Source of the DNA: Streptomyces parvus
Lineage (GTDB): Bacteria; Actinomycetota; Actinomycetes; Streptomycetales; Streptomycetaceae
Assembly: GCF_014648875.1 (NCBI RefSeq)
Contig: NZ_BMRY01000001.1
Coordinates: 167,209 to 231,208 of the forward strand
Direction: 5' to 3'
DNA: 64,000 nucleotides
Positions 53,613-63,258 of the stretch are shown here, in pieces; the stretch's first letter is position 1, and each line of letters opens with the position of its first letter. A program made the translations under genes and the position numbers. Under the pieces are notes generated by a model. It was given only the letters and a program-made list of their open reading frames with translations. It did not search any database and was not told the origin of the DNA.

Positions 53613-56600
53613 TCAAACTCCTGAGCTTATCAGCCGCGAGAATGTCCCCGAAGAGCTCGACACGTACATATGCACTCCAATCGGGTTCGTCCGGTTGGGA
53701 ACATAGATCGGGACCGACTGATAGTAGACCCGATCGCCTGACTTGAGACGCCTCTCGATCTCGTACTCGACAGCTCGCATCGCAGTCTGATTCGCGTACT
53801 TCGTCGTGGGGACAATGTTCTCTCTACGGGAACTCCCGCCGAATTCGCGGGCAATGAGATGAGCACGGTTCCATTCGTCGGCGCTCCCCTGCAGCGACCA
53901 GCCGACCGGGTCCTGAGGCTCCCGGTTGTCCCTGGTCGCCGGCGCAGCCGGATCGAGACAGGCGAACCCGCCCGTGGCCCGGCCCTGTCCGTCCACCGGC
54001 GAATTCCACACCGTGCTCGGACCGGTGGAGTCCTGGCACTTCTTGTTCTCCTCGCCCGCCCGGTCGACCAGTTTGCGCTGAAGCGACTTGTCCGGGCTGG
54101 ACTGCCCAGACGTGCCTGCCCAGATCCGGACCAGCGTCGAAATGGCCGTGCCTGTGACCGTTCCCTTGGGGCCGCTCGAGCCGCCGCCCCCGGACGGGGC
54201 GGGAGCCGGTCCAGGCGAAGGTGACGGCGTGGCCGCGTTCCGCGTCCCGCTGGACGAGCTGGACCCGGCGTCCTCCGCGGACGGCATCAGCCGGCTCAAC
54301 GCCATGGCGGCGTCGTTGAGGTTGTCCTGGCCCTCCGGTGTAGCCGCGTAGAGAGACAGCCCCAGGGCCCCCGCCACCCAGTAGGCGACCGCGGGAATCG
54401 CGAACCAGTGACCGTCGATCTCGACGTTACTCACCGGGTTGCCGCCGGTGAACGCGTAGCGGTTGCCGGTGAACGGGTCGGCGCCGAGGCTCATGTCGGC
54501 GAGTGCGCCGTTGTACATGTCCCGGGTCGTGAAGCGGTTGAGACCCGGGTCGTAGTCACGGAAGCCCATGTCGTACGTGCCCGACTTGGCGTCCCAGCGC
54601 TTCGCGTTGAACCGGTAGGGGTTGTACTCCTGCTTCGTGGGGTCCGCCGCGTCCGGCTTGTCGATGCCCGTGAATTCCGACTTGTCGTCGGAACCGTAGG
54701 CCGTGTAGCCGTACGTGGCCTTGGTGTCGCCGCTCTTGTCGGTCAGGGTCTCGACGTCCGTGTGCGAGTTGTAGCCGTAGAAGCCGTCTTCGCTGGTGCC
54801 GTCGGTGTTGTGCTTGACCTGGGAAAGGCGCTCGCCCCACGGGCTGTACTGGTAGGACTTGGTGAGCTGGCCGGCGACTTCCTCGCTCAGCACCTCGCCG
54901 GACAGGCCGAGGTAGTTGAAGTCCGTCGTCTTGCCGTCGGCAGTCTTCGAGGCGGTGCGGTCGAGCGGGTCGAAGGTGTACTTCGTCGACTTCATCGCGC
55001 CCGTCCCGTCCAGCTTCTGGGACTCCACGACGTGGTCGAAGCCGTCGTACACGTTCCGGGAGATGACCTGTCCGCCGCTCGTCACCGACTGCTGGCGGCC
55101 GAACGGGTCGTAGTTGTAGGTCGCCGTCGAGCCGCTGGTGGTGGCCCTGAGCAACCGGTTCCGGTCGTACACGTAGTCGGTGGTGCCGCCCTTGACCGTC
55201 TGCCGGATGACGTTGGCGTTGTCGTCGTGGACGTAGGTGTCCGTACTCGCCCCATTGCCCGTCTTGACGGACTTGGCGAGCCGGTTGACGGGGTCGTAGG
55301 TGAAGGCCGTGGTGGAGTCGAGGTACGCCGCGTGGTTGTCGGCGTTCATCTTCTTCGCCGCGTCCTGTGCCTTGTTTCCGTTGAGGTCGTAGGCGTAGGT
55401 GTGTGAGGAGACGAGAGTTCCGGAGTCCTTCTTCTCCGTGGTCGACTTCACCTCACCGCTGAGGAAGTAGGTGTAGTCGACGGTGTTGCCGTTGGCCTTG
55501 GTCTCCTTGAGCCGCTGGCCGCGTTCGGTGAACGTGAACGACGACACCTTCGGGGACGCGTCCGTGGCGGACTTGCCGATCGAGATCTTCTTGACCAGCT
55601 CACGCAGGTCGTAGGTGTACTTGGCGTACTGGTCGGGGTGGGTGACCGTGTCCGCCTGGCCGTTCGCGTCGTAGGTGTACGACGTGACCTTCTTCTCCTG
55701 GCCCGCGAGGGCCTCGGTCACCTTCTCGACCTGGTTGAGGCCGGTGTAGGTGATCGTGTAGGCGTCGATCTTCGCACCCGACGAGGTGTCGTCGATCGAG
55801 TTCAGGTTGCCGTTGGCGTCGTAGGCGTAGGTGAAGGACTTCTTTTCGTTGTCCGTGTCACCGGACGCGTCCCGCACCAGCTTGACCGCGTCGGCGACCA
55901 CGACGCCTGAACCGCTCTGCTCCAACTTGAGCTGGGCGTCATTGCCTTGCTTCAGGCTGAAGGAGCCCAGCGCAACCCAGGTGCTGGTGCCAACCGTCTG
56001 GTCCTTGGTGACGGAGGGCTGAGTCGACGTCCCCTGCGACAGCGTGTACTTCGCCGCCGTCGCCGCGCCCGTGACCCGCGGGTACTTCACGTACGCCGTG
56101 TACGTGCCGTCCTTCGGGATGTTGAGCGTCCAGGTGAAGGCGTCGGTGCCCGTGCCCGCCGCGTGGGTCCGGTGGTCGTAGCCCTGCTGGCCGGCGATGT
56201 CTCCCTTCGTCCAGGTTCCCGTGGTGGAGCTGTTCTGGATGTCGGAGTTGTCGACGAGCACGACCGACTTGCCCACCGGCACGCCGTCGTCCGACTTGTA
56301 CTTGAGCTTGCCGTCGGGGTAGTACGACTGGGTCATGGTGCGGTCCGAGGAACCGCCCGCCGACGTAAGCGTGCGCGCCTTCTGCTGCCCGAGCTCGGTG
56401 TAGTCGTACGTCGTGGTGATGTCCCACGGGTCGGTGGACTTCCGCGGCCAGCCGTTGTCGAAGTACTCGAAGACGGTGTCGTTGCGGACGGTCTGGCCCT
56501 CCGACGGCGGCAGCGACTGCCGCTCCACCTGGCCCACCGCGTCGTAGACCGTCTCGGTGTAGACGTTCGGGTCGTTGTAGCGGGCGTCCGCCGGGTCGTA

Positions 56601-59600
56601 CGGCTGGAACTGCTTGACCGGACGGTTCAGCGCGTCGTACTCGGTACGCGTGGTGAAGTCGTCCGCAGTGGCCGTCGCAGCACCCCGCGGCGAGATCACC
56701 TTGGTGGTATTGCCGACTTGGTCGTACTCGTACTTGGTGGTGCGGAACTTCTCCCCGTCGTACGGAGCCTTGACCTCGGTCTGCTTGCCCCGTTCGTCAT
56801 AGGTGAGGGTCGTGGTGCTGTTCGCGGCGTCCGTGGACGTGAGGACCAGCGAGTCCTTGTCGTAGGTCCGCGAGGTGACCTTGCCTGCCGCGTCCGTGAA
56901 GGTGGTGACTCGGTGGTTCAGGTCGTACGCGATCTTGGACGTGTAGTCGGTCGTGTCGGCGGTCGCGTTCTTCTTCGGGTCGACGACCCGCACCGTGTTG
57001 CCGACGTTGTCGAACGAGTAGGAGATCCGGTCGCCCGCGGAGTTGACCACCGAGGTGAGCTGGTAGATCTCGTCGTAGTGATTCGTGGTGACGTAGTCGG
57101 TCGCGTCCGATGTCGTCAGCGCGCCCTTCGGCTCTGTGACGGTCGTGAGGTTGCCGACCTTGTCATAGGTGTAGGACGTCCTCCGCTCGGCCGAGGTCGC
57201 CGTGTCCTTGGGCGCCGTCGCCGAGCTGAGCTGATCCGCGACATCGTAGACCGCCGTCGAGACCGCACCGTTCGGCGCCGTGGACTTGATGACGTTGTCG
57301 TTGGCGTCGTACACGGGAGCCGGGGTGGTGATGAGCACACCCGCGTCCTGGTCCTTCGGAACCGAGTTCTGCTTCGGGCGGCCGAAGGTGTCATACGTCT
57401 GCGTGGTCTTCTTGCCGAGGGCGTTGGTGACCTCGGTGACCTGGCCGCGCTCGTCGTACACGAACGACGTGGACTTGTTCAGCGCGTCGGTGATCGTGGC
57501 CGGGTAACCGGTGGGGCCGAAGTCGCTGTTCGTCGTCGGGCTACCGTTGGCGTCGGTCGCCTTGGTCATCTGGCCGTGGGTGTCGTAGTCGTACGACGTC
57601 GTGTAGTCACCCGCCGTCGTGGTGGCGACGCCCTTGGGGTCGGTGACCGTCTTGAGGTTGCCGAAGGTGTCATAGCCGAACTGCCACTTGCGGCCCTCGG
57701 GTGAGGTCTTGGTGGCCAGGTCGGCGGCGAAGCCGTCGGAGCGGGTCTGGTACGTGTACTGCGAGGAGTTTGCGGGGTAGGCGCCCGGAGCGCAGTCGGC
57801 GGCAGATGGGACGCCGGCCTTGTTGTTCTCCGCGTCGCGTGACCAGAGCGGGTAGCCGGTCTTCTGGTCGTAGCAGTAGGCGGTCTTGGCCCCGTTGTCC
57901 TCTTCCAGGTAGGTGACGTTGTTGTCCGCGTCCCACGACATCCGCGTGGTCTCCGACTTGGCGTTGGTCGTCTGGACCGGGCGGCCGAAGTCGTCCGCCA
58001 CGTAGTCGGTCGCGTGCGATTCGGAGTCGGTGACCCTGGTGTCGGTGAACTTGGGATTCGTGGCGTTCACGGCGTAGGCGAAGCCGGTGGTGCCCTGAAG
58101 ACGGTCGGTGATCGTCTTCGTCCACCAGTGGTACTTCGGGTCGTCACCGGCCTGCGGCGCGTAGTACGCCAGGCCCGTGCCGTTGCCGCGCGGGTCGGTG
58201 GCCTTGACGAGCTTGACGTTCTTGTTCCCCTGCGTGGCGTCGTAGGTGAACGTGAAGTCCTTGGGCTGGCTGGAGCCCGGGCCGTCGGTGAACTGGCCCA
58301 GCAGGCCCTTGTCCGTGTAGTAGAAGGCGATCTTGCGGCCCGAGATGTCCGTCATGGACTTCACGTGGTCGTAGATCTTGGAGTTGGTCAGGTTCGAGTC
58401 CGTGACCTTCGCGCCCGAGTCGTCGATGTACTCGTAGGACGGGTCACCCTTCTTGTAGTACTCGACGGTGAGCGACGTGCGGCCGGCCGGGTCCGTGATG
58501 TACTTCAGGAACTTGGTCGGCTTGTTGTTGGACTTGCGCTCCTCATAGGTGAACGTCTGGGTGTTGCCGTTCTTGTCGACGGTCGACGTCATGTAGCCGT
58601 CGCAGCCGAAGAGGAAGCGGGTGCCGTCCGGGCGGGTCAGCGTCCAGGCGTCCGGGACCGGGTCCTTGGTCGGCTTGCAGTCCAGGCCCGGCTTCATCGT
58701 GACCTGGTAGTGGACGCCCGCCGGGGCCTTCCAGGTGCCGTCCTCCTGCTTACGGAAGACGTGCGATGTGCCGTCGCCGTCCGGGAGACGGATCTCCGTG
58801 GGGTTCGGATTCGGGTGGAAGTCCAGGGGCGCGCCCAGCCGGATCGGGCCGGCAGCCTGGAACGACCAGCCGTGACCGGCAACCGTGTCCGAAGTGTCCT
58901 GCGAGTTGTACGCGAACCGGGCGAAGGTGGTGAGCCCCCGCCCCGGGTTCGTGAACGCGTTGTACGACCAGACGCTGTTGCCCGACGACAGGTTGTTCAT
59001 GACCGTCGACCCGGCGCCGGTGTTCTTGCCCGTGTACGAGTAGAACTTCTCCAGGCCGAGCTGGTTGGAGGTCGGGTCCTCGACCGCCACGTTCTGCTTC
59101 AGCGCCGGGATGCCGCCCGTGCCCGCCGACAGCCAGCTGCCGTCGGAGATCTTGCGGACGTCCCAGCCGAGCACGTACTCGTTGCGCTTGTTGCCCGAGT
59201 CCGAGTTGATCGGGGTGGCGACCTGCGCCTGGATGGTGGCCGACTTGCCCGGCAGCAGGGCCGGGATCGGGGTCTCCAGCTGGTTGCCGCCGGTGGTGAC
59301 GTCCGTGCCATCGGGAAGCTTCCAGGTGTAGGACAGCTCCCGCTCGCCCGCTGCCCACGCCGAGGACGTGGTGTTGGTGACCGTGAAGTCCACCGTGTAG
59401 GTGGAGTTCGGGGTCATCCGGGACGGGGTGGTGGGGGCGTAGTACGTCGAGGAGGTGGTCGAGTCGACGTAGATGACCTGCATATACGGGCGCAACTGCG
59501 GGTCGGCGGCCTCCGCCGACAGGAACAGGCTGCGCTCCTGCGGGCCGGTGGTGGACTCGTCCTTCAGCTTGACCGCGACGCCCTTGTTGCCGGCCGGGTT

Positions 59601-62333
59601 CTTCACCCAGTTCTGCATCAGGCTGGTGGCGTCCCACCAGTGCCGGCCGACGTCCGCCATGTCCGCCACGGTGTCGGAGACGGCGGCGTTCATGTCACCG
59701 CCCGGGCTGGTCCAAGGGGTGGTGGAGGTCGCGTTGTTCCAGGTAGCGCCGGTCTCCGCGAAGTCTCGTGTCAGAGCATGGAGTTCGTAGATCGCTCCGT
59801 TACTGCCCGTTGTGGTCTCGGCGCCCCACATGTACATCCGGTTGTCGAGCACCGTGGCGGTGGCCGGGATGTCGCTGGTGGGGAATTTCAGCACGGCACG
59901 GGTCTTGCCGTAGGTGCCGGAGTTGTTGCCGACGCTCAGCCACTTCTGGCCGACGTCCCAGGACTGGATGGTGTCCTGATTGGTGGTCGGCTGGGCGGAG
60001 GAGAGGGTGGTGTCAGTGACGCCGCCCTGGCTGCCCTGGATGATCTTCATCGTCCGGCCGGCCTTGGGGATGCCCACGACGCGGGTCGGCGATCCGAGCA
60101 GATCGCCGTCCTCGGTCTTGACCGCGATCTGGTAGTAGTACGACTTCCCGATCTCGCTGGACGACGAGTCGGGGGTGGGCACCGCGGTGGTGTCGGTGTA
60201 CGCGGTGGCCGTCTTGCCGATCGGTGCGATCAGTGTCGCCGCGGAGGGCGTGAAGTCCTGCTGCGTGGAGCGGTGCAGCTGGTACTCGACGATGTCCGCG
60301 CCCGTGTCCCCGGCGGTGTTCTTGTACGCCGGCCAGTGCAGCTCGGGGCCGGTGGAGTGCACCACGGTCGGCGAGTCGAGCACGGTGCCGACGCGGCCCC
60401 AGGTGACGTTCAGCCGCGGAATGCTTGAGGTCTCGCCGCCGTAGTAGCCGTCACCGGCCTCGTAGCGGGGGCCGCCGAGCGGCCCGGTGGACGACTCGTC
60501 CTTCGCCTTCAGGATGAAGCCGTGGTTCGCGGTGCCGTCGACCCACTTCTGCACCGTGTCGGCGACCGGGAACTCGTGCCACTGGTTGTACTCGCCCTTG
60601 TTCTTGACGATCTGGGCGGGGTTCACCAGGCGGACGGCGTCCGCGATGACGGAGGTCGAGGCGGAGGCCGGTCCGTCGCCGAGGACGATCTTGCCGACGG
60701 TGCCCTTGTCGAACGGCAGCTGCGTGCCGCCGTTCAGCGAGGTCCACACGCCGTTGGTGCCGGCGCTCTGGTCGACGGTGAAGGTCTGGGTGCCGTCCCG
60801 GTGGGTCACCGTGTACGGGGCGTTCGTCGCCCGGTCGGTGGCCGCGACGTAGTGCACGTCGACGCGGTAGGAGGCTGTGTCGGTGACCTTCGGCTGCCAG
60901 GTGTACTTGTCCCCGGCGACGGCGTCCTTGTTGTAGTGGTAGTCCTGGCCGATCGCGTACTGGGTCAGCGTCGAGCCGGAGGCGGGCCAGGTGCCGGTAG
61001 CCGCCGTCGTACCCGCGTCTCCGTCGTCGGCCTGGACGCTGGTGCCGGACAGCTCGCCCAACAGTCCTGAGGTGTTGGACCAGTTCGCCGTCGACTCGTC
61101 CCACGCGCCGGTGGCGCGGTGGGCCTCCATCGTCACATCGTTGCCATTAGTGGTGTGCGACTGGTCGAAGTAGACGCCCAGCCGCGCCCCGTCGACCTTC
61201 ACGCCGGCCGGAATCTCGTCCAGCGGAAACTTCAGCAGCGAACGAGCCTGGGCCGTGCTGGAGGTCTTGCCGGCGGACAGGTTCCAGGCGGAGTTGAAGT
61301 TCACGCCCGGCTGGTCGGACAGGACCATCGTGTCCTGCGAACCGGACGGCGAGGGCGCGATGGTGATGGTCGGGTCGATGACGACCGGGTACTGGCGCTC
61401 CTTCGCCGCCAGCCACTTCGCGTCCGGCGTGACGGTGAGCTTCCAGCCGTCGCCGTCGCGGGAGAGCTTCTGGGTGACGGCGGCGCTGTACTCGTACCCG
61501 TACGGCGACGAGGCCGACTTCTTCGCGTCGGTCATGTACGGCGCCGGGATGACCAGCACCGGGGTGTTCGGCAGTTCGCCGAAGAACGCGATCGAGCCGT
61601 CCTTGCGGGCCTTGGGGCTCAGGCCCTCGGTGTTCAGGGTGAAGGTGTACTTCACCGGGCCGGCGGGCCGTTCGGCGAGGGTGATGTTCTCCTTCACCCG
61701 GCCGGGGCCGACCTGGTACGAGAGGTCGGCGCCGTTCGCCGCCCCCTTGTAGGTGACGGTAGCGCCCCTCGCCTCCGGCTTGAGACGGGCGCCCGCGCCC
61801 TCCAGCCCGAGCGTGACCGACCGGCCGCCGTCACCGGCCTCGAAGCGGAGCAGCCGGTCCGGGTCGGACCCGAACCAGCTGCGGCCGGTGTTGGCCGTGT
61901 TGGCGAACTCGAAGCCCTTGGCCTTTGTCTCCGCGACCCGGGTGTCGATGTTCTTCCAGCTCTTGGAGGCCGTGTCCTTGTACGAGGTCGGCGCGGCCGA
62001 CAACTCGGCCTCGACGCGGCCGTCGGAGAGCTGCCAGAAGCGCGCCGTGGGCGTCCGGCGGGAGGTCAGTTCCTTGACCCGCTTACCCTTCAGATCGTTC
62101 TTTCCCCTGGCCAGCTTCTGTCGGTCGGCTATTCCGTGGTTGCCGTACGAGGGCGGTTCTTTGCCTTCGTTGCCGTCTCCTCCGAACCAGTCGGTGGCGG
62201 TTTCGATAATTCCCTTACCATCGTCCTTTTCTGGCTGTGGTGGCGGGGCCGCGTAAGCGACCTGCGGCAGTAGCGTGCCTGCCACCGCTGCGACCACCAG
62301 ACAGGAGAGATATCTCCTGTAGGGAACCTTCAC
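53613..62333 (-). CDS. giant secreted RHS/YD-repeat protein with C-terminal nuclease domain
   Basis: About 2,906 residues from the GTG at 62333 (GAAAGG seven bases upstream); an ATG at 62351 would add six. Sec signal peptide (RRYLSCLVVAAVAGTLLPQVAYA); DNRLRE-like modules at about 320-425 and 768-930; golvesin/xanthan-lyase-like beta modules at about 455-580 and 2014-2155; YD repeats from about 1243 to 2560 (YDERGQVTEVTNALGKKT, YDPFGRQQSV and many more); RHS core end YRFNAKRWDAKSGTYDMGFR then DYDPGLNRFTTRD at about 2571-2611; then a Pro/Ser/Gly linker and a variable C-terminus with NRAHLIAREFGGSSRRENIVP, which resembles DNA/RNA non-specific or HNH-type nuclease cores. RHS proteins encapsulate such toxin domains. 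Followed by SUKH-like genes. Confidence 0.9.
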   Translation of the reverse strand: MKVPYRRYLSCLVVAAVAGTLLPQVAYAAPPPQPEKDDGKGIIETATDWFGGDGNEGKEPPSYGNHGIADRQKLARGKNDLKGKRVKELTSRRTPTARFWQLSDGRVEAELSAAPTSYKDTASKSWKNIDTRVAETKAKGFEFANTANTGRSWFGSDPDRLLRFEAGDGGRSVTLGLEGAGARLKPEARGATVTYKGAANGADLSYQVGPGRVKENITLAERPAGPVKYTFTLNTEGLSPKARKDGSIAFFGELPNTPVLVIPAPYMTDAKKSASSPYGYEYSAAVTQKLSRDGDGWKLTVTPDAKWLAAKERQYPVVIDPTITIAPSPSGSQDTMVLSDQPGVNFNSAWNLSAGKTSSTAQARSLLKFPLDEIPAGVKVDGARLGVYFDQSHTTNGNDVTMEAHRATGAWDESTANWSNTSGLLGELSGTSVQADDGDAGTTAATGTWPASGSTLTQYAIGQDYHYNKDAVAGDKYTWQPKVTDTASYRVDVHYVAATDRATNAPYTVTHRDGTQTFTVDQSAGTNGVWTSLNGGTQLPFDKGTVGKIVLGDGPASASTSVIADAVRLVNPAQIVKNKGEYNQWHEFPVADTVQKWVDGTANHGFILKAKDESSTGPLGGPRYEAGDGYYGGETSSIPRLNVTWGRVGTVLDSPTVVHSTGPELHWPAYKNTAGDTGADIVEYQLHRSTQQDFTPSAATLIAPIGKTATAYTDTTAVPTPDSSSSEIGKSYYYQIAVKTEDGDLLGSPTRVVGIPKAGRTMKIIQGSQGGVTDTTLSSAQPTTNQDTIQSWDVGQKWLSVGNNSGTYGKTRAVLKFPTSDIPATATVLDNRMYMWGAETTTGSNGAIYELHALTRDFAETGATWNNATSTTPWTSPGGDMNAAVSDTVADMADVGRHWWDATSLMQNWVKNPAGNKGVAVKLKDESTTGPQERSLFLSAEAADPQLRPYMQVIYVDSTTSSTYYAPTTPSRMTPNSTYTVDFTVTNTTSSAWAAGERELSYTWKLPDGTDVTTGGNQLETPIPALLPGKSATIQAQVATPINSDSGNKRNEYVLGWDVRKISDGSWLSAGTGGIPALKQNVAVEDPTSNQLGLEKFYSYTGKNTGAGSTVMNNLSSGNSVWSYNAFTNPGRGLTTFARFAYNSQDTSDTVAGHGWSFQAAGPIRLGAPLDFHPNPNPTEIRLPDGDGTSHVFRKQEDGTWKAPAGVHYQVTMKPGLDCKPTKDPVPDAWTLTRPDGTRFLFGCDGYMTSTVDKNGNTQTFTYEERKSNNKPTKFLKYITDPAGRTSLTVEYYKKGDPSYEYIDDSGAKVTDSNLTNSKIYDHVKSMTDISGRKIAFYYTDKGLLGQFTDGPGSSQPKDFTFTYDATQGNKNVKLVKATDPRGNGTGLAYYAPQAGDDPKYHWWTKTITDRLQGTTGFAYAVNATNPKFTDTRVTDSESHATDYVADDFGRPVQTTNAKSETTRMSWDADNNVTYLEEDNGAKTAYCYDQKTGYPLWSRDAENNKAGVPSAADCAPGAYPANSSQYTYQTRSDGFAADLATKTSPEGRKWQFGYDTFGNLKTVTDPKGVATTTAGDYTTSYDYDTHGQMTKATDANGSPTTNSDFGPTGYPATITDALNKSTSFVYDERGQVTEVTNALGKKTTQTYDTFGRPKQNSVPKDQDAGVLITTPAPVYDANDNVIKSTAPNGAVSTAVYDVADQLSSATAPKDTATSAERRTSYTYDKVGNLTTVTEPKGALTTSDATDYVTTNHYDEIYQLTSVVNSAGDRISYSFDNVGNTVRVVDPKKNATADTTDYTSKIAYDLNHRVTTFTDAAGKVTSRTYDKDSLVLTSTDAANSTTTLTYDERGKQTEVKAPYDGEKFRTTKYEYDQVGNTTKVISPRGAATATADDFTTRTEYDALNRPVKQFQPYDPADARYNDPNVYTETVYDAVGQVERQSLPPSEGQTVRNDTVFEYFDNGWPRKSTDPWDITTTYDYTELGQQKARTLTSAGGSSDRTMTQSYYPDGKLKYKSDDGVPVGKSVVLVDNSDIQNSSTTGTWTKGDIAGQQGYDHRTHAAGTGTDAFTWTLNIPKDGTYTAYVKYPRVTGAATAAKYTLSQGTSTQPSVTKDQTVGTSTWVALGSFSLKQGNDAQLKLEQSGSGVVVADAVKLVRDASGDTDNEKKSFTYAYDANGNLNSIDDTSSGAKIDAYTITYTGLNQVEKVTEALAGQEKKVTSYTYDANGQADTVTHPDQYAKYTYDLRELVKKISIGKSATDASPKVSSFTFTERGQRLKETKANGNTVDYTYFLSGEVKSTTEKKDSGTLVSSHTYAYDLNGNKAQDAAKKMNADNHAAYLDSTTAFTYDPVNRLAKSVKTGNGASTDTYVHDDNANVIRQTVKGGTTDYVYDRNRLLRATTSGSTATYNYDPFGRQQSVTSGGQVISRNVYDGFDHVVESQKLDGTGAMKSTKYTFDPLDRTASKTADGKTTDFNYLGLSGEVLSEEVAGQLTKSYQYSPWGERLSQVKHNTDGTSEDGFYGYNSHTDVETLTDKSGDTKATYGYTAYGSDDKSEFTGIDKPDAADPTKQEYNPYRFNAKRWDAKSGTYDMGFRDYDPGLNRFTTRDMYNGALADMSLGADPFTGNRYAFTGGNPVSNVEIDGHWFAIPAVAYWVAGALGLSLYAATPEGQDNLNDAAMALSRLMPSAEDAGSSSSSGTRNAATPSPSPGPAPAPSGGGGSSGPKGTVTGTAISTLVRIWAGTSGQSSPDKSLQRKLVDRAGEENKKCQDSTGPSTVWNSPVDGQGRATGGFACLDPAAPATRDNREPQDPVGWSLQGSADEWNRAHLIAREFGGSSRRENIVPTTKYANQTAMRAVEYEIERRLKSGDRVYYQSVPIYVPNRTNPIGVHMYVSSSSGTFSRLISSGV

Positions 62334-62663
62334 GTCATTACCTTTCGACATCGGCGGCCGACCCCCGACGAGCGCGAAACGGGCACGCCGAACGAGCCGA
62401 GCGGAGAGTTCCGGCCCGGCCTTGAGCATGGCTGTGCAGCCGCATGCGAGCAGCCGAAAGGCCGGTTCACGGGCGCGGCAGCGGATTATTGACCACTTCA
62501 GTGAAATCCCGTCAAGCCCACGGACATTCTGGGCAACCCGACCCTGAAAGGCGATGGCTTCGCCCCTTTTGTCCCGTCGCTCGCGCGGTTCTCTCCACGT
62601 GGTGTATAACCGCCCGGTTCGACTCCAGAATCGATTCGACCCACCGAAAGCCGGGACTCGTTC
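62334..62663. other. 330-bp divergent intergenic region, RHS/MmpS-like
   Basis: Divergent promoters for the RHS gene and the MmpS-like gene are expected here. Candidate plus-strand elements are TTGACC near 62490 and TATAAC near 62606, both without a convincing partner. No gene is visible. Confidence 0.35.
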
Positions 62664-63227
62664 ATGCCATCCAAGGAATCCACGGAGAGCCCAGAGCCGG
62701 AGGAAATGTCCGTCGAGACGCTTCATACGCAAGCCCCAGACGCGGAACCCGCGGATGGGGAAGCGGCGAACACGGAAACGGCAGACACCGGGACGGCGAA
62801 CAAGAGCCCGGACAAGGGCACCGACGGCAGCCGGGCCGGAATGGCGATCGCCGCCGCCCTGCTGCTCGCCTGCGGCGGCCTCGTCGGCTACGGCGTGCTC
62901 GACACGGAGGAGAAGCCGAAGGCACCCACCGTGCCGACCGCCGCCGTGACGTACGAGGTCACGGGCGAGGGCCCGGTCGAGATCTCGTACCTCGGCCGCG
63001 ACGAGGACGGCCAGGCGACGGTCGTCCGGGACGCCAAGCTGCCGTGGAAGCAGACCGTCCAGGTGCCGCTGGGCAAAGCCCCGACCGTGGCCATCGTCCT
63101 CGGCGAGAAGGGCGGACAGGCAGCCTGCACGCTCGCCATCCGCGGCAAGCACGCCCAAAGAGCTACGGCCATGAACGAATTCGGGCGCGCCACCTGCGCG
63201 GGCGAACTGCCCGCCACCGAAAACTGA
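62664..63227 (+). CDS. MmpS-like membrane-anchored protein
   Basis: 187 residues: a charged, Glu/Thr/Ala-rich cytoplasmic N-terminus (about 60 residues), one membrane helix (GMAIAAALLLACGGLVGYGVL) and an extracytoplasmic beta-sandwich resembling MmpS accessory proteins (VTYEVTGEGPVEISYLGRD, LPWKQTVQVPLGKAPTVAIVL) with two Cys (ACTL, RATCAG) that may pair. MmpS proteins help MmpL exporters in mycobacteria, but no MmpL gene is adjacent. Start ATG at 62664; MSVETL at 62706 is an alternative. Confidence 0.7.
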   Translation: MPSKESTESPEPEEMSVETLHTQAPDAEPADGEAANTETADTGTANKSPDKGTDGSRAGMAIAAALLLACGGLVGYGVLDTEEKPKAPTVPTAAVTYEVTGEGPVEISYLGRDEDGQATVVRDAKLPWKQTVQVPLGKAPTVAIVLGEKGGQAACTLAIRGKHAQRATAMNEFGRATCAGELPATEN

Positions 63228-63258
63228 TCATCACACAGCAGCTTCACGAGGGATGGGC

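Noticed and set aside
53613..62333. DNA-level tandem repeats in the RHS gene as a repeat array
   Set aside because: YD motifs recur at protein level with diverged codons; no long exact DNA repeats were noticed.
62334..63158. Upstream extension of the RHS frame
   Set aside because: Would overlap the divergent MmpS-like gene and place about 275 residues before a clear signal peptide with its own ribosome-binding site.
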